Source: Comamonadaceae bacterium (GTDB lineage Bacteria > Pseudomonadota > Gammaproteobacteria > Burkholderiales > Burkholderiaceae_C). Taken from it: a DNA stretch of 38,473 nucleotides. Location of the stretch: the NCBI GenBank assembly GCA_947463025.1, contig CANHSE010000003.1, positions 1-38,473 on the forward strand, in the 5' to 3' direction. Shown here piece by piece: positions 29,151-38,473 of the stretch. The notes below the pieces were generated by a model that had not been told where the DNA came from, made no database searches, and saw only the letters and a list, made by a program, of their open reading frames with translations. A program made the translations under genes and the position numbers. How positions within the stretch are numbered: position 1 is the stretch's first letter; every line of letters starts with the position of its first letter.

Positions 29151-31879
29151 GCCGAAGGTCCTCCTGGCTGCAAGGGGGCGTCACGGAAGTCGTAGGTGAA
29201 CTGGCCCTCGGGGGACACCCCCATGCGCACCGCATCGAAGGGCCGGTGCTCGCACATGCGCTCGAGCACCATGGACGACAGCTGCGGCAACACGGTTTGC
29301 GTGAGGATGAAATCGATGTTGCGCGCACCCGAGTCCACCTCGGTGCAGCGCGCGGTGATGCTGTCGGTGACCGCGTCGTCCCAGGTGAAGGTGCTGTGGT
29401 GGTTGTCGGCAAAGCGCCGGGCCAGATGTCCCAGCTTCAGGCCGACGATGCGCTGGACCTGTGCGTCCCCCAGAGGGTAGTAGGGCACCAGCACCAACCG
29501 TCCAAGGAAGGCAGGACTGAACTGGCGCATCAGGTGAGGCCGCAACCGCTCCACCAGTTGCACGGGATCTGGGCGCCGCCCACCCTCGCAGGCCTGCGTG
29601 ATCACGTCCTGCGCCGCGTTCGACGTCAGCAGAATCAGGGTGTTGCGAAAGTCGATCGTGACGCCCTCGCCGTCCTCCATCGATCCCTTGTCGAAGACCT
29701 GGAAAAACAGCTCCAACACGTCGGGATGGGCCTTCTCCATCTCGTCGAGCAGCACCACGCTGTACGGACGACGCCGCACCGCCTCGGTCAACACCCCGCC
29801 CTTGCCGTAGCCCACATAGCCGGGGGGTGCGCCCTTGAGACTGGAGACCGAGTGCGCCTCCTGGAACTCCGACAGATTGATCACGATCATGTTGCGCTCG
29901 CCGCCATACAGGGTGTCGGCCAGCGCGCAGGCCGTCTCGGTCTTGCCCACGCCGCTGGGGCCCACCAGCATGAACACGCCCACCGGCTTGCCCGGATCGT
30001 CCAGGTCGGCGCGGAAGGTGCGCACCCGGCGCGCGATCGCATCGAGCGCCGCGTCCTGTCCGACCACGCGCTCGGACAGCGTCTCGCGCAGGTGCAGCAC
30101 CGTGTGGATCTCGTCGGCCATCATCTTGCCCACCGGGATGCCGGTCCAACTCGAGATGACGTCCGCGACCCCATGGGCGTCGACATACAGGGGCACCAGC
30201 GGCTCGTCGGCCTGAATCGCCTCCAACCCTTTTTGCAGCCGCTGCAATTGGGCGGCCCGTGAGGCGCGCTCCTCGTCCTCTCCAGCCTCGCCCTCCCCGA
30301 TCTTGGATTGCGCGCCTTGGGCGATCTCGCGACGCAAGGCCAGGATCTCCTGCACGGCGCGGCGTTCATCCACCAGCTTGGCCGTCAATTGCGTCTGCCG
30401 CGCCTGGTGACCCGCCAGCAGGGCCTGCAGCTCGCGGATCTGCGCGCCACGCTCCTCGCCGCGCGCGTGCGCCTGCTGCGCCAGGCGCAACTCCTCGGTG
30501 CACAGCGCGATGTCGCGGCCCGCGGCCTCCAGCTGCCAGGGCTCGCCCGACAGGCCGACTGCCACACGGGCGCACGCTGTGTCCAGCACGCTGATCGCCT
30601 TGTCTGGCAACTGGCGGCCCGAGATGTAGCGATGCGACAGACGCACCGCATCCTGAACCGCCGTGTCCAGAATCTCGACGCCGTGGTGACGCTCGAGGGT
30701 GGCGGTCATCCCCCGCAGCATGTCCACGGCGACGTCCGGCACCGGCTCCTCCACCTTCACCACCTGAAACCTGCGGGCCAGGGCGGGATCGCGCTCGACG
30801 TATTTCTTGTATTCGGCCCAGGTGGTGGCCGCGATGGTGCGCAACTCGCCACGGGCCAGGGCCGGCTTGAGCAGATTGGCCGCATCGCCCTGCCCCTCGG
30901 CACCGCCCGCGCCGATCAGCTGGTGGGCCTCGTCGATGAACAAGATGATGGGCGTGGCGCAGGCCCGCACCTCGGCGATCACAGATTTCAGGCGGTTTTC
31001 GAACTCGCCCTTGAGCCCGGCCCCCGCCTGCAACAGGCCCAGGTCCAGGGTGCGCACCGTCACCCCCGCCAGCGCTGGCGGCACGCGCCCCTGCACCACG
31101 CGCTGGGCAAAGCCCTCGACCACCGCGGTCTTGCCCACGCCCGCCTCGCCGGTGAGGATCGGGTTGTTCTGGCGCCGCCGCAGCAGGATGTCGATGATCT
31201 GGCGGATCTCCGCGTCGCGCCCGCGTATCGGGTCGATCCGTCCTTCACGCGCCTGCGCCGTGAGGTCGATCGTGAACTGCTCCAGCGACGGCGTGCTGCC
31301 CCCCTGCGCAGACGGCGCCTGCGGCATCCGTCCGACCGCTTGTGACGGCGCGGTCATCGCAGCGGGCGAGTTGGCGGCGCCGCCAGGCGCCGCAGCCCCC
31401 GCGTCCTCCGACGAAAAGGACAAGAGCCCGGCCAGCTCTTGGCGCAAGGTCTCGCGCGGGATCTCCAACAAGGCCGGTGCGATCTCCAGCAGCGCACCGC
31501 GCAGGCTGTCCACCTCCAGCAGCGCCAGCATGACCGTGCCTGAACGCACCTGCTGCTGCCCCAGCAGCATCGCACTGAGAAGCCAGGCCTCCTGAAACAG
31601 CGGCGCGAAGTGCGGGGACAGCGCCGGCGTGCGGCCGTTGCCCCGCTTGAAGCGGTCCACGTTCTCCTGTAACTGGCCCGTGATGGCCGTGGCGTCCAGG
31701 TCGAAGCGGCGCAACACCTGCTGGACGTCGGGCGCAGGCGCCTCCAGCAGCGCCAGCAGCAGGTGCTCGAGCTCCACGTTGTAGTGCGTGTGCTGCACGC
31801 ACAACTCGGCTGCCCGGGTCATCGCGCGTTTGCACTCCGGGTTGAGACGAGACAGCAGCGTGCGGATGTCAATGTCCAT
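29147..31879 (-). CDS. tssH: type VI secretion system ATPase TssH (ClpV)
   Basis: Two AAA modules with GEAGVGKTAVVEG and GPSGVGKTETACAL; N-terminus MDIDIRTLLSRLNPECKRAMTRAAELC. Start at 31879. Confidence 0.97.
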   Translation of the reverse strand: MDIDIRTLLSRLNPECKRAMTRAAELCVQHTHYNVELEHLLLALLEAPAPDVQQVLRRFDLDATAITGQLQENVDRFKRGNGRTPALSPHFAPLFQEAWLLSAMLLGQQQVRSGTVMLALLEVDSLRGALLEIAPALLEIPRETLRQELAGLLSFSSEDAGAAAPGGAANSPAAMTAPSQAVGRMPQAPSAQGGSTPSLEQFTIDLTAQAREGRIDPIRGRDAEIRQIIDILLRRRQNNPILTGEAGVGKTAVVEGFAQRVVQGRVPPALAGVTVRTLDLGLLQAGAGLKGEFENRLKSVIAEVRACATPIILFIDEAHQLIGAGGAEGQGDAANLLKPALARGELRTIAATTWAEYKKYVERDPALARRFQVVKVEEPVPDVAVDMLRGMTATLERHHGVEILDTAVQDAVRLSHRYISGRQLPDKAISVLDTACARVAVGLSGEPWQLEAAGRDIALCTEELRLAQQAHARGEERGAQIRELQALLAGHQARQTQLTAKLVDERRAVQEILALRREIAQGAQSKIGEGEAGEDEERASRAAQLQRLQKGLEAIQADEPLVPLYVDAHGVADVISSWTGIPVGKMMADEIHTVLHLRETLSERVVGQDAALDAIARRVRTFRADLDDPGKPVGVFMLVGPSGVGKTETACALADTLYGGERNMIVINLSEFQEAHSVSSLKGAPPGYVGYGKGGVLTEAVRRRPYSVVLLDEMEKAHPDVLELFFQVFDKGSMEDGEGVTIDFRNTLILLTSNAAQDVITQACEGGRRPDPVQLVERLRPHLMRQFSPAFLGRLVLVPYYPLGDAQVQRIVGLKLGHLARRFADNHHSTFTWDDAVTDSITARCTEVDSGARNIDFILTQTVLPQLSSMVLERMCEHRPFDAVRMGVSPEGQFTYDFRDAPLQPGGPSA

Positions 31880-32918
31880 GAGCGGCGCCCTGCGAGGAAA
31901 GGAGGAAGCAAGGGCCTTGCACGCGCGCGGCCTCACCGCGGACTGCGCCCCCGCCGAGCCACGCGGACAGGCCCAGGCGAGGCAGGCATCCCTCGGTGGC
32001 AGGCGCGCGCACACCCAGACGGGTTGGCACCGCATCGGCCAGCGACACCCGGAGCTCGACCCGGGTGTCCATCTGCTGGTGGCGTGCGACCAGCCACCCC
32101 AGCAAGCTGTTCAAACGTCCGCCAGGCAGCAAGGCCTGAAACCGCCCGGCATCGAGCGCCGGCATGGACAGCGCAATGCCAGCCAGGGGGTTCCAGATGC
32201 GCGCGCCTAGCGCGCCGGTGCCGCCCAGCGCAGTCCCCGTCGCGCCTGCCGGCGCACCGCGCCCGGCCAGTCGCGCGCGGTCCTGCGGGGCCAGGGCGTA
32301 CCAGGCACCCGCGAAGGCCTGACCCGTCACCGGCATTCCCAAGCGGTCTCGCAGCAGGGCCAGCAGCGACGCCATCGAGCGCGGCGCAGCCCCTTGCAAG
32401 CCCGCGTGGCGCAGCCAGGCCTGTTGCCCGCCGGGCGCGCGGGCGCCCTCGCCACGCCCCAGGCCGGACAGGGCATCGAGCACCCGCAAGGCCGGTGCCC
32501 CGGCCAGCGAACCGGTGGACAAGGCCAGGCGATGCTTGCACCGCCCGCGATACAGGAACCCCAGAAAGCGCTGGTGAAAGACATCCAGGAAGGCCAGGCC
32601 TGCGGGATTTCGTTTGCGCCCCGCCTCCAGCAGCATCTCGGTGAAGGCCACCGGCAAGGGCCCCTGCGCACCCGCCAAGGCCATCACCGGGGAGGACAGG
32701 GTCAGGCGGGGGCCGGGCCGATCGCTGGGCGCGATCGCGTGCACGTCACTGGGCGGGAACCCCAGGCTCACCTGGCCAGCCAGGCGTACCGTCTCGTCCA
32801 GACCCAGCGACGTGCCCACAGGCTCACGATCGGGCTCGGACCTCTCCAACAAGTGCAGGGCCTGGAACAGGTCAAAGTCCTGGGGCTGTTCGATCAAGGT
32901 GGCGATCAGATCAGGCAT
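31869..32918 (-). CDS. tssG: type VI secretion system baseplate subunit TssG
   Basis: FDLFQALHLLERSEPDREPVG; VRLAGQVSLGFPPSDV; FLDVFHQRFLGFLYR. Confidence 0.94.
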   Translation of the reverse strand: MPDLIATLIEQPQDFDLFQALHLLERSEPDREPVGTSLGLDETVRLAGQVSLGFPPSDVHAIAPSDRPGPRLTLSSPVMALAGAQGPLPVAFTEMLLEAGRKRNPAGLAFLDVFHQRFLGFLYRGRCKHRLALSTGSLAGAPALRVLDALSGLGRGEGARAPGGQQAWLRHAGLQGAAPRSMASLLALLRDRLGMPVTGQAFAGAWYALAPQDRARLAGRGAPAGATGTALGGTGALGARIWNPLAGIALSMPALDAGRFQALLPGGRLNSLLGWLVARHQQMDTRVELRVSLADAVPTRLGVRAPATEGCLPRLGLSAWLGGGAVRGEAARVQGPCFLLSSQGAAHGH

Positions 32919-34666
32919 TGGCGTCCACTCATGGCAGGCCAGCGTTTCACGGTCTCGCCGCCCTGGCGCAGCGAGAGACGAACGAAGGAGTTGGCTGAGG
33001 AATACAGCGCGAAAAACCGCGACAGCACACTGGCCAGCAGCAGCGGCGAATTGCCCACAAAGGCCTCGGGCTCGATATCCAGGGTGATGTCGGTGCCCAC
33101 GCAATGCCCGCTCCAGGCTTGGTTGCCCACACGGGCTGTCGCCATCGCTGCATGCAGACCGTGGATGCCCCGCACCTGGGCCTGATCGCGCGCGCTTTCA
33201 CCGGCAAAGAGCATCAGCATCTGGCGCAAGGTCTGGACACCATCGCTCCCATCGACCAGGGAGCGATGATTCAGACGCAGCAGCGACACCAGCGACCACA
33301 GGGCCTGGCTGCCCAAGACGGGATCGCGCGGGGCGCTGGGTGTGTACAAGGCGCGGATGCGGGTCGAGGTGGACACACCCTGGCCGAAAAAGCGGGCCCC
33401 GGGCATCAGCTGCTCGGCCAGTCGACGGTTGGTACACAGAAGGCGCGCATACACCACGGGCTCGGCGGGCGACGCCCGCACATTGCTGCGATCGACGAAG
33501 CCAAGAAAGACATCGGTGCCAGGCAGATCCCGGCGCAGGCTGCGCTCGCGGCGCATCGTCCAGAACAGATCCGCGGGGCGCGTGTCGTCGTCGAGCGGCT
33601 CGGCAAACACACTCGGAATCTCCAGGGGCCGGTCCGAGCGCGGATCCGAGGCCATCACCGCCTGCACCGAATGCACTTCGGTCACGGCATCGTGCTGCAG
33701 GTCGGGCATCAGCAGGTACTCGTGACGGCGCCGATCCATCACCACCGGCTCGCTCGTACGTTCAAACAGGTTGACCACCGGCACACAGCACAGGCCGAAG
33801 TTCTCGGCCGACAGCAGCGACAGCACCCGTGCGCTGCGACTGAACACGCACCGCAGCGAAAACTCCGAGCCGCTTCCCAAGCGCCCCTGCAAGCCGCGCA
33901 GATCGAAGAACTGGAACTTGCGCGCAAAGGCAAAGTATTCCTGCAGCAAGCCGTACGCCGGGTGGGCGTGGGCAGGCTGCGCCAGCACCTCCTGACCTTC
34001 ATCGAAACCCACCTCCGTCAGGCATCCTGCCGCGAGCGGCACGCAGCGGCCATCCGCTGCCACGATCTGCACCGACTCCAGGCTCGTGACCAGCAATTCG
34101 TGCAGGGGCATCGTGACTAGCAGGTCCCCGACCAGGTGCAGGCGCAGCACGTCGATCTCCAACTCGTGGGCCTGCACGCCCGGCTCGCACGCGAAGTCCA
34201 GGCGCAGGGTGCGGGGATCCTCCATGCGCGCCTGCGTGATCCGCAGCGGCCACAGCGTCAAGTCCCAGGCGGTGCGCATGCGGCAGGTCTGGCCGGTGTC
34301 GGCCGTCGCTGACAGGGCCGTGCCGCGCGGGACCTGCAAGCCGGCTGTCACCTTGCCCTGGGTGGGATCGAGCGTCATCTGCACCACGGTCATGGACGGC
34401 AGGGGCTGGGTCAGGCTCGGGCACAGGTTGTCCAACAGGCTGGTGGCCACGGTCGGAAAATCCCGATCCAGTTCGCGGTGCACACGCGCGGCCAAAAAGG
34501 CCACCGCCTCGATCAGGCGCTCGGTATGCGGATCGGGCGACTCCGACCCCGTCAGGTCCAGGCGCTGGGCCACCTTGGGATACCGGGCCGCGAAGTCGCC
34601 GCCTTGCACACGCAGGTAGGCCAGCTCCCGCCGGTAGTACGCCAGGAGATCGTCGGGGGCGTTCAT
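32906..34666 (-). CDS. tssF: type VI secretion system baseplate subunit TssF
   Basis: DDLLAYYRRELAYLRVQGGDFAARYPKVAQRLDL; RLIEAVAFLAARVHRELD. Confidence 0.97.
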   Translation of the reverse strand: MNAPDDLLAYYRRELAYLRVQGGDFAARYPKVAQRLDLTGSESPDPHTERLIEAVAFLAARVHRELDRDFPTVATSLLDNLCPSLTQPLPSMTVVQMTLDPTQGKVTAGLQVPRGTALSATADTGQTCRMRTAWDLTLWPLRITQARMEDPRTLRLDFACEPGVQAHELEIDVLRLHLVGDLLVTMPLHELLVTSLESVQIVAADGRCVPLAAGCLTEVGFDEGQEVLAQPAHAHPAYGLLQEYFAFARKFQFFDLRGLQGRLGSGSEFSLRCVFSRSARVLSLLSAENFGLCCVPVVNLFERTSEPVVMDRRRHEYLLMPDLQHDAVTEVHSVQAVMASDPRSDRPLEIPSVFAEPLDDDTRPADLFWTMRRERSLRRDLPGTDVFLGFVDRSNVRASPAEPVVYARLLCTNRRLAEQLMPGARFFGQGVSTSTRIRALYTPSAPRDPVLGSQALWSLVSLLRLNHRSLVDGSDGVQTLRQMLMLFAGESARDQAQVRGIHGLHAAMATARVGNQAWSGHCVGTDITLDIEPEAFVGNSPLLLASVLSRFFALYSSANSFVRLSLRQGGETVKRWPAMSGRQCLI

Positions 34667-35121
34667 GCGACGGCATCCGTCTGCAGCCCCGGATCGTCCA
34701 GAGCCATGTCGAAATCCACGCGCTGCAAGGTGCGCCCCAGCAGGGCCTGTGCCGAGACCGTCACGCAGGCACGCTCGGGTCGACGCGGATCACGCCGCGC
34801 GCTCACGGTCACGGCCGACAGGCGCGGCTCGAACAGCGCGATGGCGTGGCCCACCACGCCGGCCATCACCTGCAGGTCCTTGTCGGACTGCACACTCAGC
34901 CCCAGCAGGTCGGGCAGACCGTAGTGCCACACCGACCCCTCAACCTCCAAAAACCCGGCGATCGTGAGCCCGTTGCGGGAACTTAAAAGTCGCAGCAAGT
35001 CGCGTCGCAACGAAGCCCGCAGATCCGGCCCCTCGAGCACACGCGCCTGCGACGACGGACCATCGTCCCCGCACAAACGCTCGAACAAGGGAACGTAGGA
35101 CGCCCTGACGAATGTGGACAC
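34663..35121 (-). CDS. tssE: type VI secretion system baseplate subunit TssE (start uncertain)
   Basis: PLFERLCGDD; LLRLLSSRNG; YGLPDLLGLSV; position between hcp and tssF. GTG 35121 proposed as start. Confidence 0.88.
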   Translation of the reverse strand: MSTFVRASYVPLFERLCGDDGPSSQARVLEGPDLRASLRRDLLRLLSSRNGLTIAGFLEVEGSVWHYGLPDLLGLSVQSDKDLQVMAGVVGHAIALFEPRLSAVTVSARRDPRRPERACVTVSAQALLGRTLQRVDFDMALDDPGLQTDAVA

Positions 35122-35170
35122 GGTACGACTTCGTAACAGCGAGACCCGGTGGGCAGGCGTAGCGACCCGT

Positions 35171-35204
35171 GCCGAGGGGTGCGACGCAGCACACCCCCTC
35201 GGGC
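35171..35204. repeat. inverted repeat between hcp and tssE
   Basis: GCCGAGGGGTG ... CACCCCCTCGGGC, about 10 bp with one bulge. Confidence 0.7.
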
Positions 35205-35216
35205 CGCAGCGGCGCG

Positions 35217-35702
35217 TCAATCGGCCTTCATCTCCTCGAGGCTCCAGTTCCAGGTGCCGGTGCCCTTGGCGGTCGAATCCGACTGCTGCTGGGTGTAGTC
35301 GCACTTGAGCTTGGTGAAATTGATCGAGAACGAATCCGTGGGAATGCCACCGCCACCCGAGGTGCTGATGCTGGAAATCATCGCGTTGGTCATCTCGTAG
35401 GTGAAGAAATTCATGAACTTGCCGTTCTCCACACGGCCCACATACAGCTTGGCGTTACCGATCTTGGTGCCCTGGCTGCAGGCCTTGTACATCTCGGTGG
35501 TCGCCAGGTCCGACATCTTTTGCAGCGACATCTCCGAAAAAATGGGCCGCCCCGCGGTGCGCTCGGTGTTGGCGATATCGCCCTGCATTGGCAGTGACAA
35601 ACTGTGGGAATAGTTCAGGACAATGATCTTGTCCGTGTACCCGGTGATCTGGCAGTTGCCCTTGATGGTGCTGCCCAGATCGAGAATCAAAACATCAGAC
35701 AT
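35217..35702 (-). CDS. hcp: type VI secretion system tube protein Hcp (TssD)
   Basis: 161 aa; ITGYTDKIIVLNYSHSLSLPMQGD; GRPIFSEMSLQKMSDLAT. Confidence 0.95.
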   Translation of the reverse strand: MSDVLILDLGSTIKGNCQITGYTDKIIVLNYSHSLSLPMQGDIANTERTAGRPIFSEMSLQKMSDLATTEMYKACSQGTKIGNAKLYVGRVENGKFMNFFTYEMTNAMISSISTSGGGGIPTDSFSINFTKLKCDYTQQQSDSTAKGTGTWNWSLEEMKAD

Positions 35703-35725
35703 ACGCTAGCTCCTTGGTTCGTGGT

Positions 35726-35752
35726 GGCCCGGGTGACACGTGCCCCCGGGCC
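35726..35752. repeat. inverted repeat between tssC and hcp
   Basis: GGCCCGGG-N11-CCCGGGCC, perfect 8-bp stem. Confidence 0.75.
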
Positions 35753-35763
35753 CATGCAGGGAC

Positions 35764-37254
35764 TCACGCCGCGGCCGCAGGCAGTTGGGCCACCAGGCGG
35801 ATGGACGTGGTCAGTTCCTCCATCTGGAAATGCGGGCGCAGGAACACGGTGGCCGAATACGCACCGGGCTTGCCGGCCACCTCAGTCACATCGACGCGCC
35901 CCTCCGCCAGGGGAAAGCGCGCCTTCTCGCCTTGCGTGGCGCTCGGACTCAGGAGGACGTAATCACTGATCCAGCCATTGAGGTAGTTCTCGATGCCGGC
36001 GCGCGTCTGGAAGCTGCCGATCTTGTCTCGCATGATCACCTTGATGTAGTGCGCGAAACGCGAGGCGGCCAGCAGGTAAGGCAAGCGCGAGGACAGCGCC
36101 GAATTCGCGTTGGCGGCGTCCAGGTTGTAGGCCTTGGGCTTGTTCACGGTCTGGCCCCCGAAGAAGGCGGCCACATTCGATCCCTTGGCGTTGACCGCGG
36201 CGATGAAACCGAGGTCGTTCAACTCTTTCTCGCGCCGGTCGGTGATGGTCACCTCCGTCGGGCACTTGAGCACCACGTCCCCTTCGTCGGTCTTGAAGGC
36301 GTGGGCCGTCATGTTCTCGACCTTGCCGCCGCCCTCGACACCCCGAATCGCGGTCGTCCAGTTGTACTTGGCGAAGGCATCCGTGATGCGCAGGCCCATC
36401 TGATAGGCCGCATTCGCCCACAGATACTTGCTGTGGTCCTTGCCGTCCACGTCCTCTTCGAAGTTGAAGCTCTCCACCGGATTCGTGGCTGCGCCATAGG
36501 GCAGACGCGCCGCATAGCGAGGCAGGACCAGGGCCACGTAGCGCGAATCCTCGGAGTCTCGGAACCCGCGCCAGGTGGCCAGGTCGGCGCTCTCGAAGAT
36601 CTTGGACATGTCTCGCGGCAGGCCCATCTCGGTGAAGGAGCTCATGCCAAACATCGAGGGGCTCGCCGCCGCGATGAACGGGGCGTGGGCGGCGGCCGCC
36701 ACCTTGGAGATACGCTGCAGCAAGGCGATGTCCTGCGGGTGGCGACCAAAGCTGTAGTCGCCGATCAACAAGGAGTACGGGTTGCCGCCGAAGGTGCCGT
36801 ATTCCTCCTCGTAGACCTTCTTGAACAGGACGCTCATGTCGTAATCGACCGCGGTCTCCAGGTCCTTCAAGAGCTCCTTCTTGGACACATTGAGCAAGCG
36901 CAGTTTCAGCTGTGACCCGGTCTCGGTACCGGTGACCATGTCATGCAGGCCACGCCACGAAGCCTCTAGGCTCTGGAAGTCGGCGTGGTGCAGGATCGCG
37001 TTGAGCTGGTCGGTGAGGATCCTGTCGATGTCGGCGACACGTTCGTTGATCATGGCCACCACGCCCTTATCGGGCGCGGTCTTCATGCCTTCATCGAGGA
37101 TCTGCGTGGCGAACTGCCCCAGGAGCTTCTTGGCGTAGTCGCTTTGCGAGGGTTCGATGGCCATCTTGCCTTCCTGGACGATGCGATCCAGGAGGCTCAG
37201 TTCGGCGGTGGCGGTGGCGGCACCACCGGATTCGACTTCAGTTTCAGTGGACAT
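35764..37254 (-). CDS. tssC: type VI secretion system contractile sheath large subunit TssC (VipB)
   Basis: LEASWRGLHDMVTGTETGSQLKLRLLNVSKKELL; EEEYGTFGGNPYSLLIGDYSF. Start at 37254. Confidence 0.97.
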   Translation of the reverse strand: MSTETEVESGGAATATAELSLLDRIVQEGKMAIEPSQSDYAKKLLGQFATQILDEGMKTAPDKGVVAMINERVADIDRILTDQLNAILHHADFQSLEASWRGLHDMVTGTETGSQLKLRLLNVSKKELLKDLETAVDYDMSVLFKKVYEEEYGTFGGNPYSLLIGDYSFGRHPQDIALLQRISKVAAAAHAPFIAAASPSMFGMSSFTEMGLPRDMSKIFESADLATWRGFRDSEDSRYVALVLPRYAARLPYGAATNPVESFNFEEDVDGKDHSKYLWANAAYQMGLRITDAFAKYNWTTAIRGVEGGGKVENMTAHAFKTDEGDVVLKCPTEVTITDRREKELNDLGFIAAVNAKGSNVAAFFGGQTVNKPKAYNLDAANANSALSSRLPYLLAASRFAHYIKVIMRDKIGSFQTRAGIENYLNGWISDYVLLSPSATQGEKARFPLAEGRVDVTEVAGKPGAYSATVFLRPHFQMEELTTSIRLVAQLPAAAA

Positions 37255-37288
37255 GGCGTGCACTCGTGCTAGATGAATCGGAAGGAAT

Positions 37289-37307
37289 GCCGGCCGCTCA
37301 GGCCGGC
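37289..37307. repeat. inverted repeat across the tssB stop codon
   Basis: GCCGGCC-gctca-GGCCGGC, perfect 7-bp stem with a 5-nt loop. Confidence 0.6.
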
Positions 37308-37804
37308 GCAGCGGCGGCCTCGTCGGTGCCCTTGAGCGCCTTGAGGTCCTCGGTGTTCTGAAGAATGTTCTCGAGCAAGGCATCGAGTTCGTCGTTGCCA
37401 TCGAGCTTGGCCAGCAGGTCGCGCAGCTGCTGGCGGGCTTCGACCAGCTTGGCCAGGCGGGGAATCTGGCGGGCGATCGCCTCGGGGTGGAAGTCGTCGA
37501 ATTCCTTGAACCCGAGTTCGATCTTGAGATTGCCCTCCCCCTTGAAGGTGTCGGGCACCGACAGGTCGAGGCGTGGCGAGATCTTGGCCATCACTTCGTT
37601 GAAGTTGTCGCGGTCGATCTCGACGAAGCGGCGCTCTTTCAACTTGGGCAGCGGCGTCGCCGGCTGGCCGGACAGATCGGCCATCAGACCGACCACCAGG
37701 GGCAACTCTTTTTTCTCGACGGCATCACCGATTTCCACGTCATAGGTGATCTGCACCCGAGGCGGACGGTTTCGGCCCACCCATTTTTGGAGACTGTCTG
37801 ACAT
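37298..37804 (-). CDS. tssB: type VI secretion system contractile sheath small subunit TssB (VipA)
   Basis: SLQKWVGRNRPPRVQITYDVEIGDAVEKKELPLVVGLMADLSG. Confidence 0.97.
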   Translation of the reverse strand: MSDSLQKWVGRNRPPRVQITYDVEIGDAVEKKELPLVVGLMADLSGQPATPLPKLKERRFVEIDRDNFNEVMAKISPRLDLSVPDTFKGEGNLKIELGFKEFDDFHPEAIARQIPRLAKLVEARQQLRDLLAKLDGNDELDALLENILQNTEDLKALKGTDEAAAAPA

Positions 37805-37920
37805 GCGTATCCTTCAAAAGATCGGGTCTGAGTTAGACGGCGGATGCCCGGGCCTGCGAATCAGGGGCGCTCCGTCACTTCGCATCGCCGTATCGATACA
37901 ACGGCAACCATGCGTAATTC

Positions 37921-37949
37921 ATACTAATTCAGTCTTTTGAAAGGTACAA
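37921..37949 (-). promoter_or_regulatory. possible sigma70-type promoter for the T6SS gene run
   Basis: Minus strand TTGTAC-N17-TAGTAT in an AT-rich island about 120-145 bp upstream of tssB; weak consensus match. Confidence 0.4.
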
Positions 37950-38094
37950 ACTTAGTAGTTATTTTTTTACATTGATCCTCGGGCGCCTGCATGTCGGGTC
38001 CAACGCGCGGGGGCCTGCACCACGGACCTATCCGGTGCGCATAAGGCGCGGGTAATTCGATGCGGGGGAAGGTGGGCAGCCGGCGAGCGCCCAA

Positions 38095-38124
38095 GAAAAA
38101 ACCCGCCTCAAGCAGGGCGGGTTT
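38095..38124 (-). terminator. rho-independent terminator downstream of tRNA-Pro
   Basis: Minus strand AACCCGCCCTGCTTGAGGCGGGTTTTTT: GC stem followed by a T run. Confidence 0.85.
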
Positions 38125-38131
38125 CGATGAA

Positions 38132-38208
<77 letters not shown>

Positions 38209-38358
38209 ACACCGCGATTGTACGGGCCGCTTCATGCGCGCCGTATTGAATCGCGCGGGCGCAAGCCTGCCCTCAACCAAGGGTTAGCCATGGGCAAGAC
38301 GGACCCGACGGTCGGGCAAAATCACCCAAGGAAAAACGACTGACCGAAGGAGACTCGC

Positions 38359-38473
38359 ATGACCTCACGCCGCCTCGTCCTCACCCGCGGTGCCGCCCTT
38401 GTCGGCGCGGCCTCGACCAGCTTGCTGCTGCCCTCCATCGCACGAGCCCAGAGCAACAAAGTGCGTGTGGGTC
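38359..38473 (+). CDS. exported protein, probable substrate-binding protein, N-terminus only (partial at window edge)
   Basis: MTSRRLVLTRGAALVGAASTSLLLPSIARAQSNKVRVG: Tat/Sec-like signal peptide after a GAAGGAGA ribosome-binding site. Confidence 0.6.
   Translation, partial: MTSRRLVLTRGAALVGAASTSLLLPSIARAQSNKVRVG

Noticed and set aside
29147-32035. Long ClpV start at 32035
   Set aside because: Extension overlaps tssG and lacks homology-like sequence; MDIDIRTLLSRLNPECK at 31879 is the typical ClpV N-terminus.
37900-37925. Possible sigma54 promoter upstream of tssB (TGGTTGCCGTTGTA on the minus strand)
   Set aside because: Lacks the required GG-N10-GC spacing.

Overview
GC-rich window that looks like a betaproteobacterial (Burkholderiales-like) chromosome; the taxon is inferred from gene content only. 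Left part (1-13.2 kb): kdsB tail, adk, two small membrane or exported-protein genes, an asparaginase divergent from lexA with two LexA boxes between them, a D-2-hydroxyacid dehydrogenase/MFS pair, and an acyl-CoA catabolism block (3-hydroxyacyl-CoA dehydrogenase, enoyl-CoA hydratase, Crp/Fnr regulator, APH-like kinase, acyl-CoA dehydrogenase), then a convergent MFS gene. Right part (13.4-37.8 kb): a type VI secretion system (T6SS) locus on the minus strand between tRNA-Arg(TCT) and tRNA-Pro(TGG). It reads tssB-tssC-hcp-tssE-F-G-H-vgrG, then a seven-gene accessory block, then tssJ-K-L-M-A. The accessory block is a MORN-repeat protein, a DUF4280 PAAR-like protein, a small single-TM protein, an SBP_bac_3-type amino-acid-binding protein, two divergent SDF-family transporters and an Asp/Glu racemase. 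It lies within a tightly packed run of genes between vgrG and tssJ, with junctions that are 4-bp overlaps or gaps of 1-3 bp in all but one case (20 bp). This is the best candidate for an undescribed system: a T6SS-linked amino-acid/D-amino-acid capture, sensing or conversion module. All family calls come from reading motifs; no database search was run.
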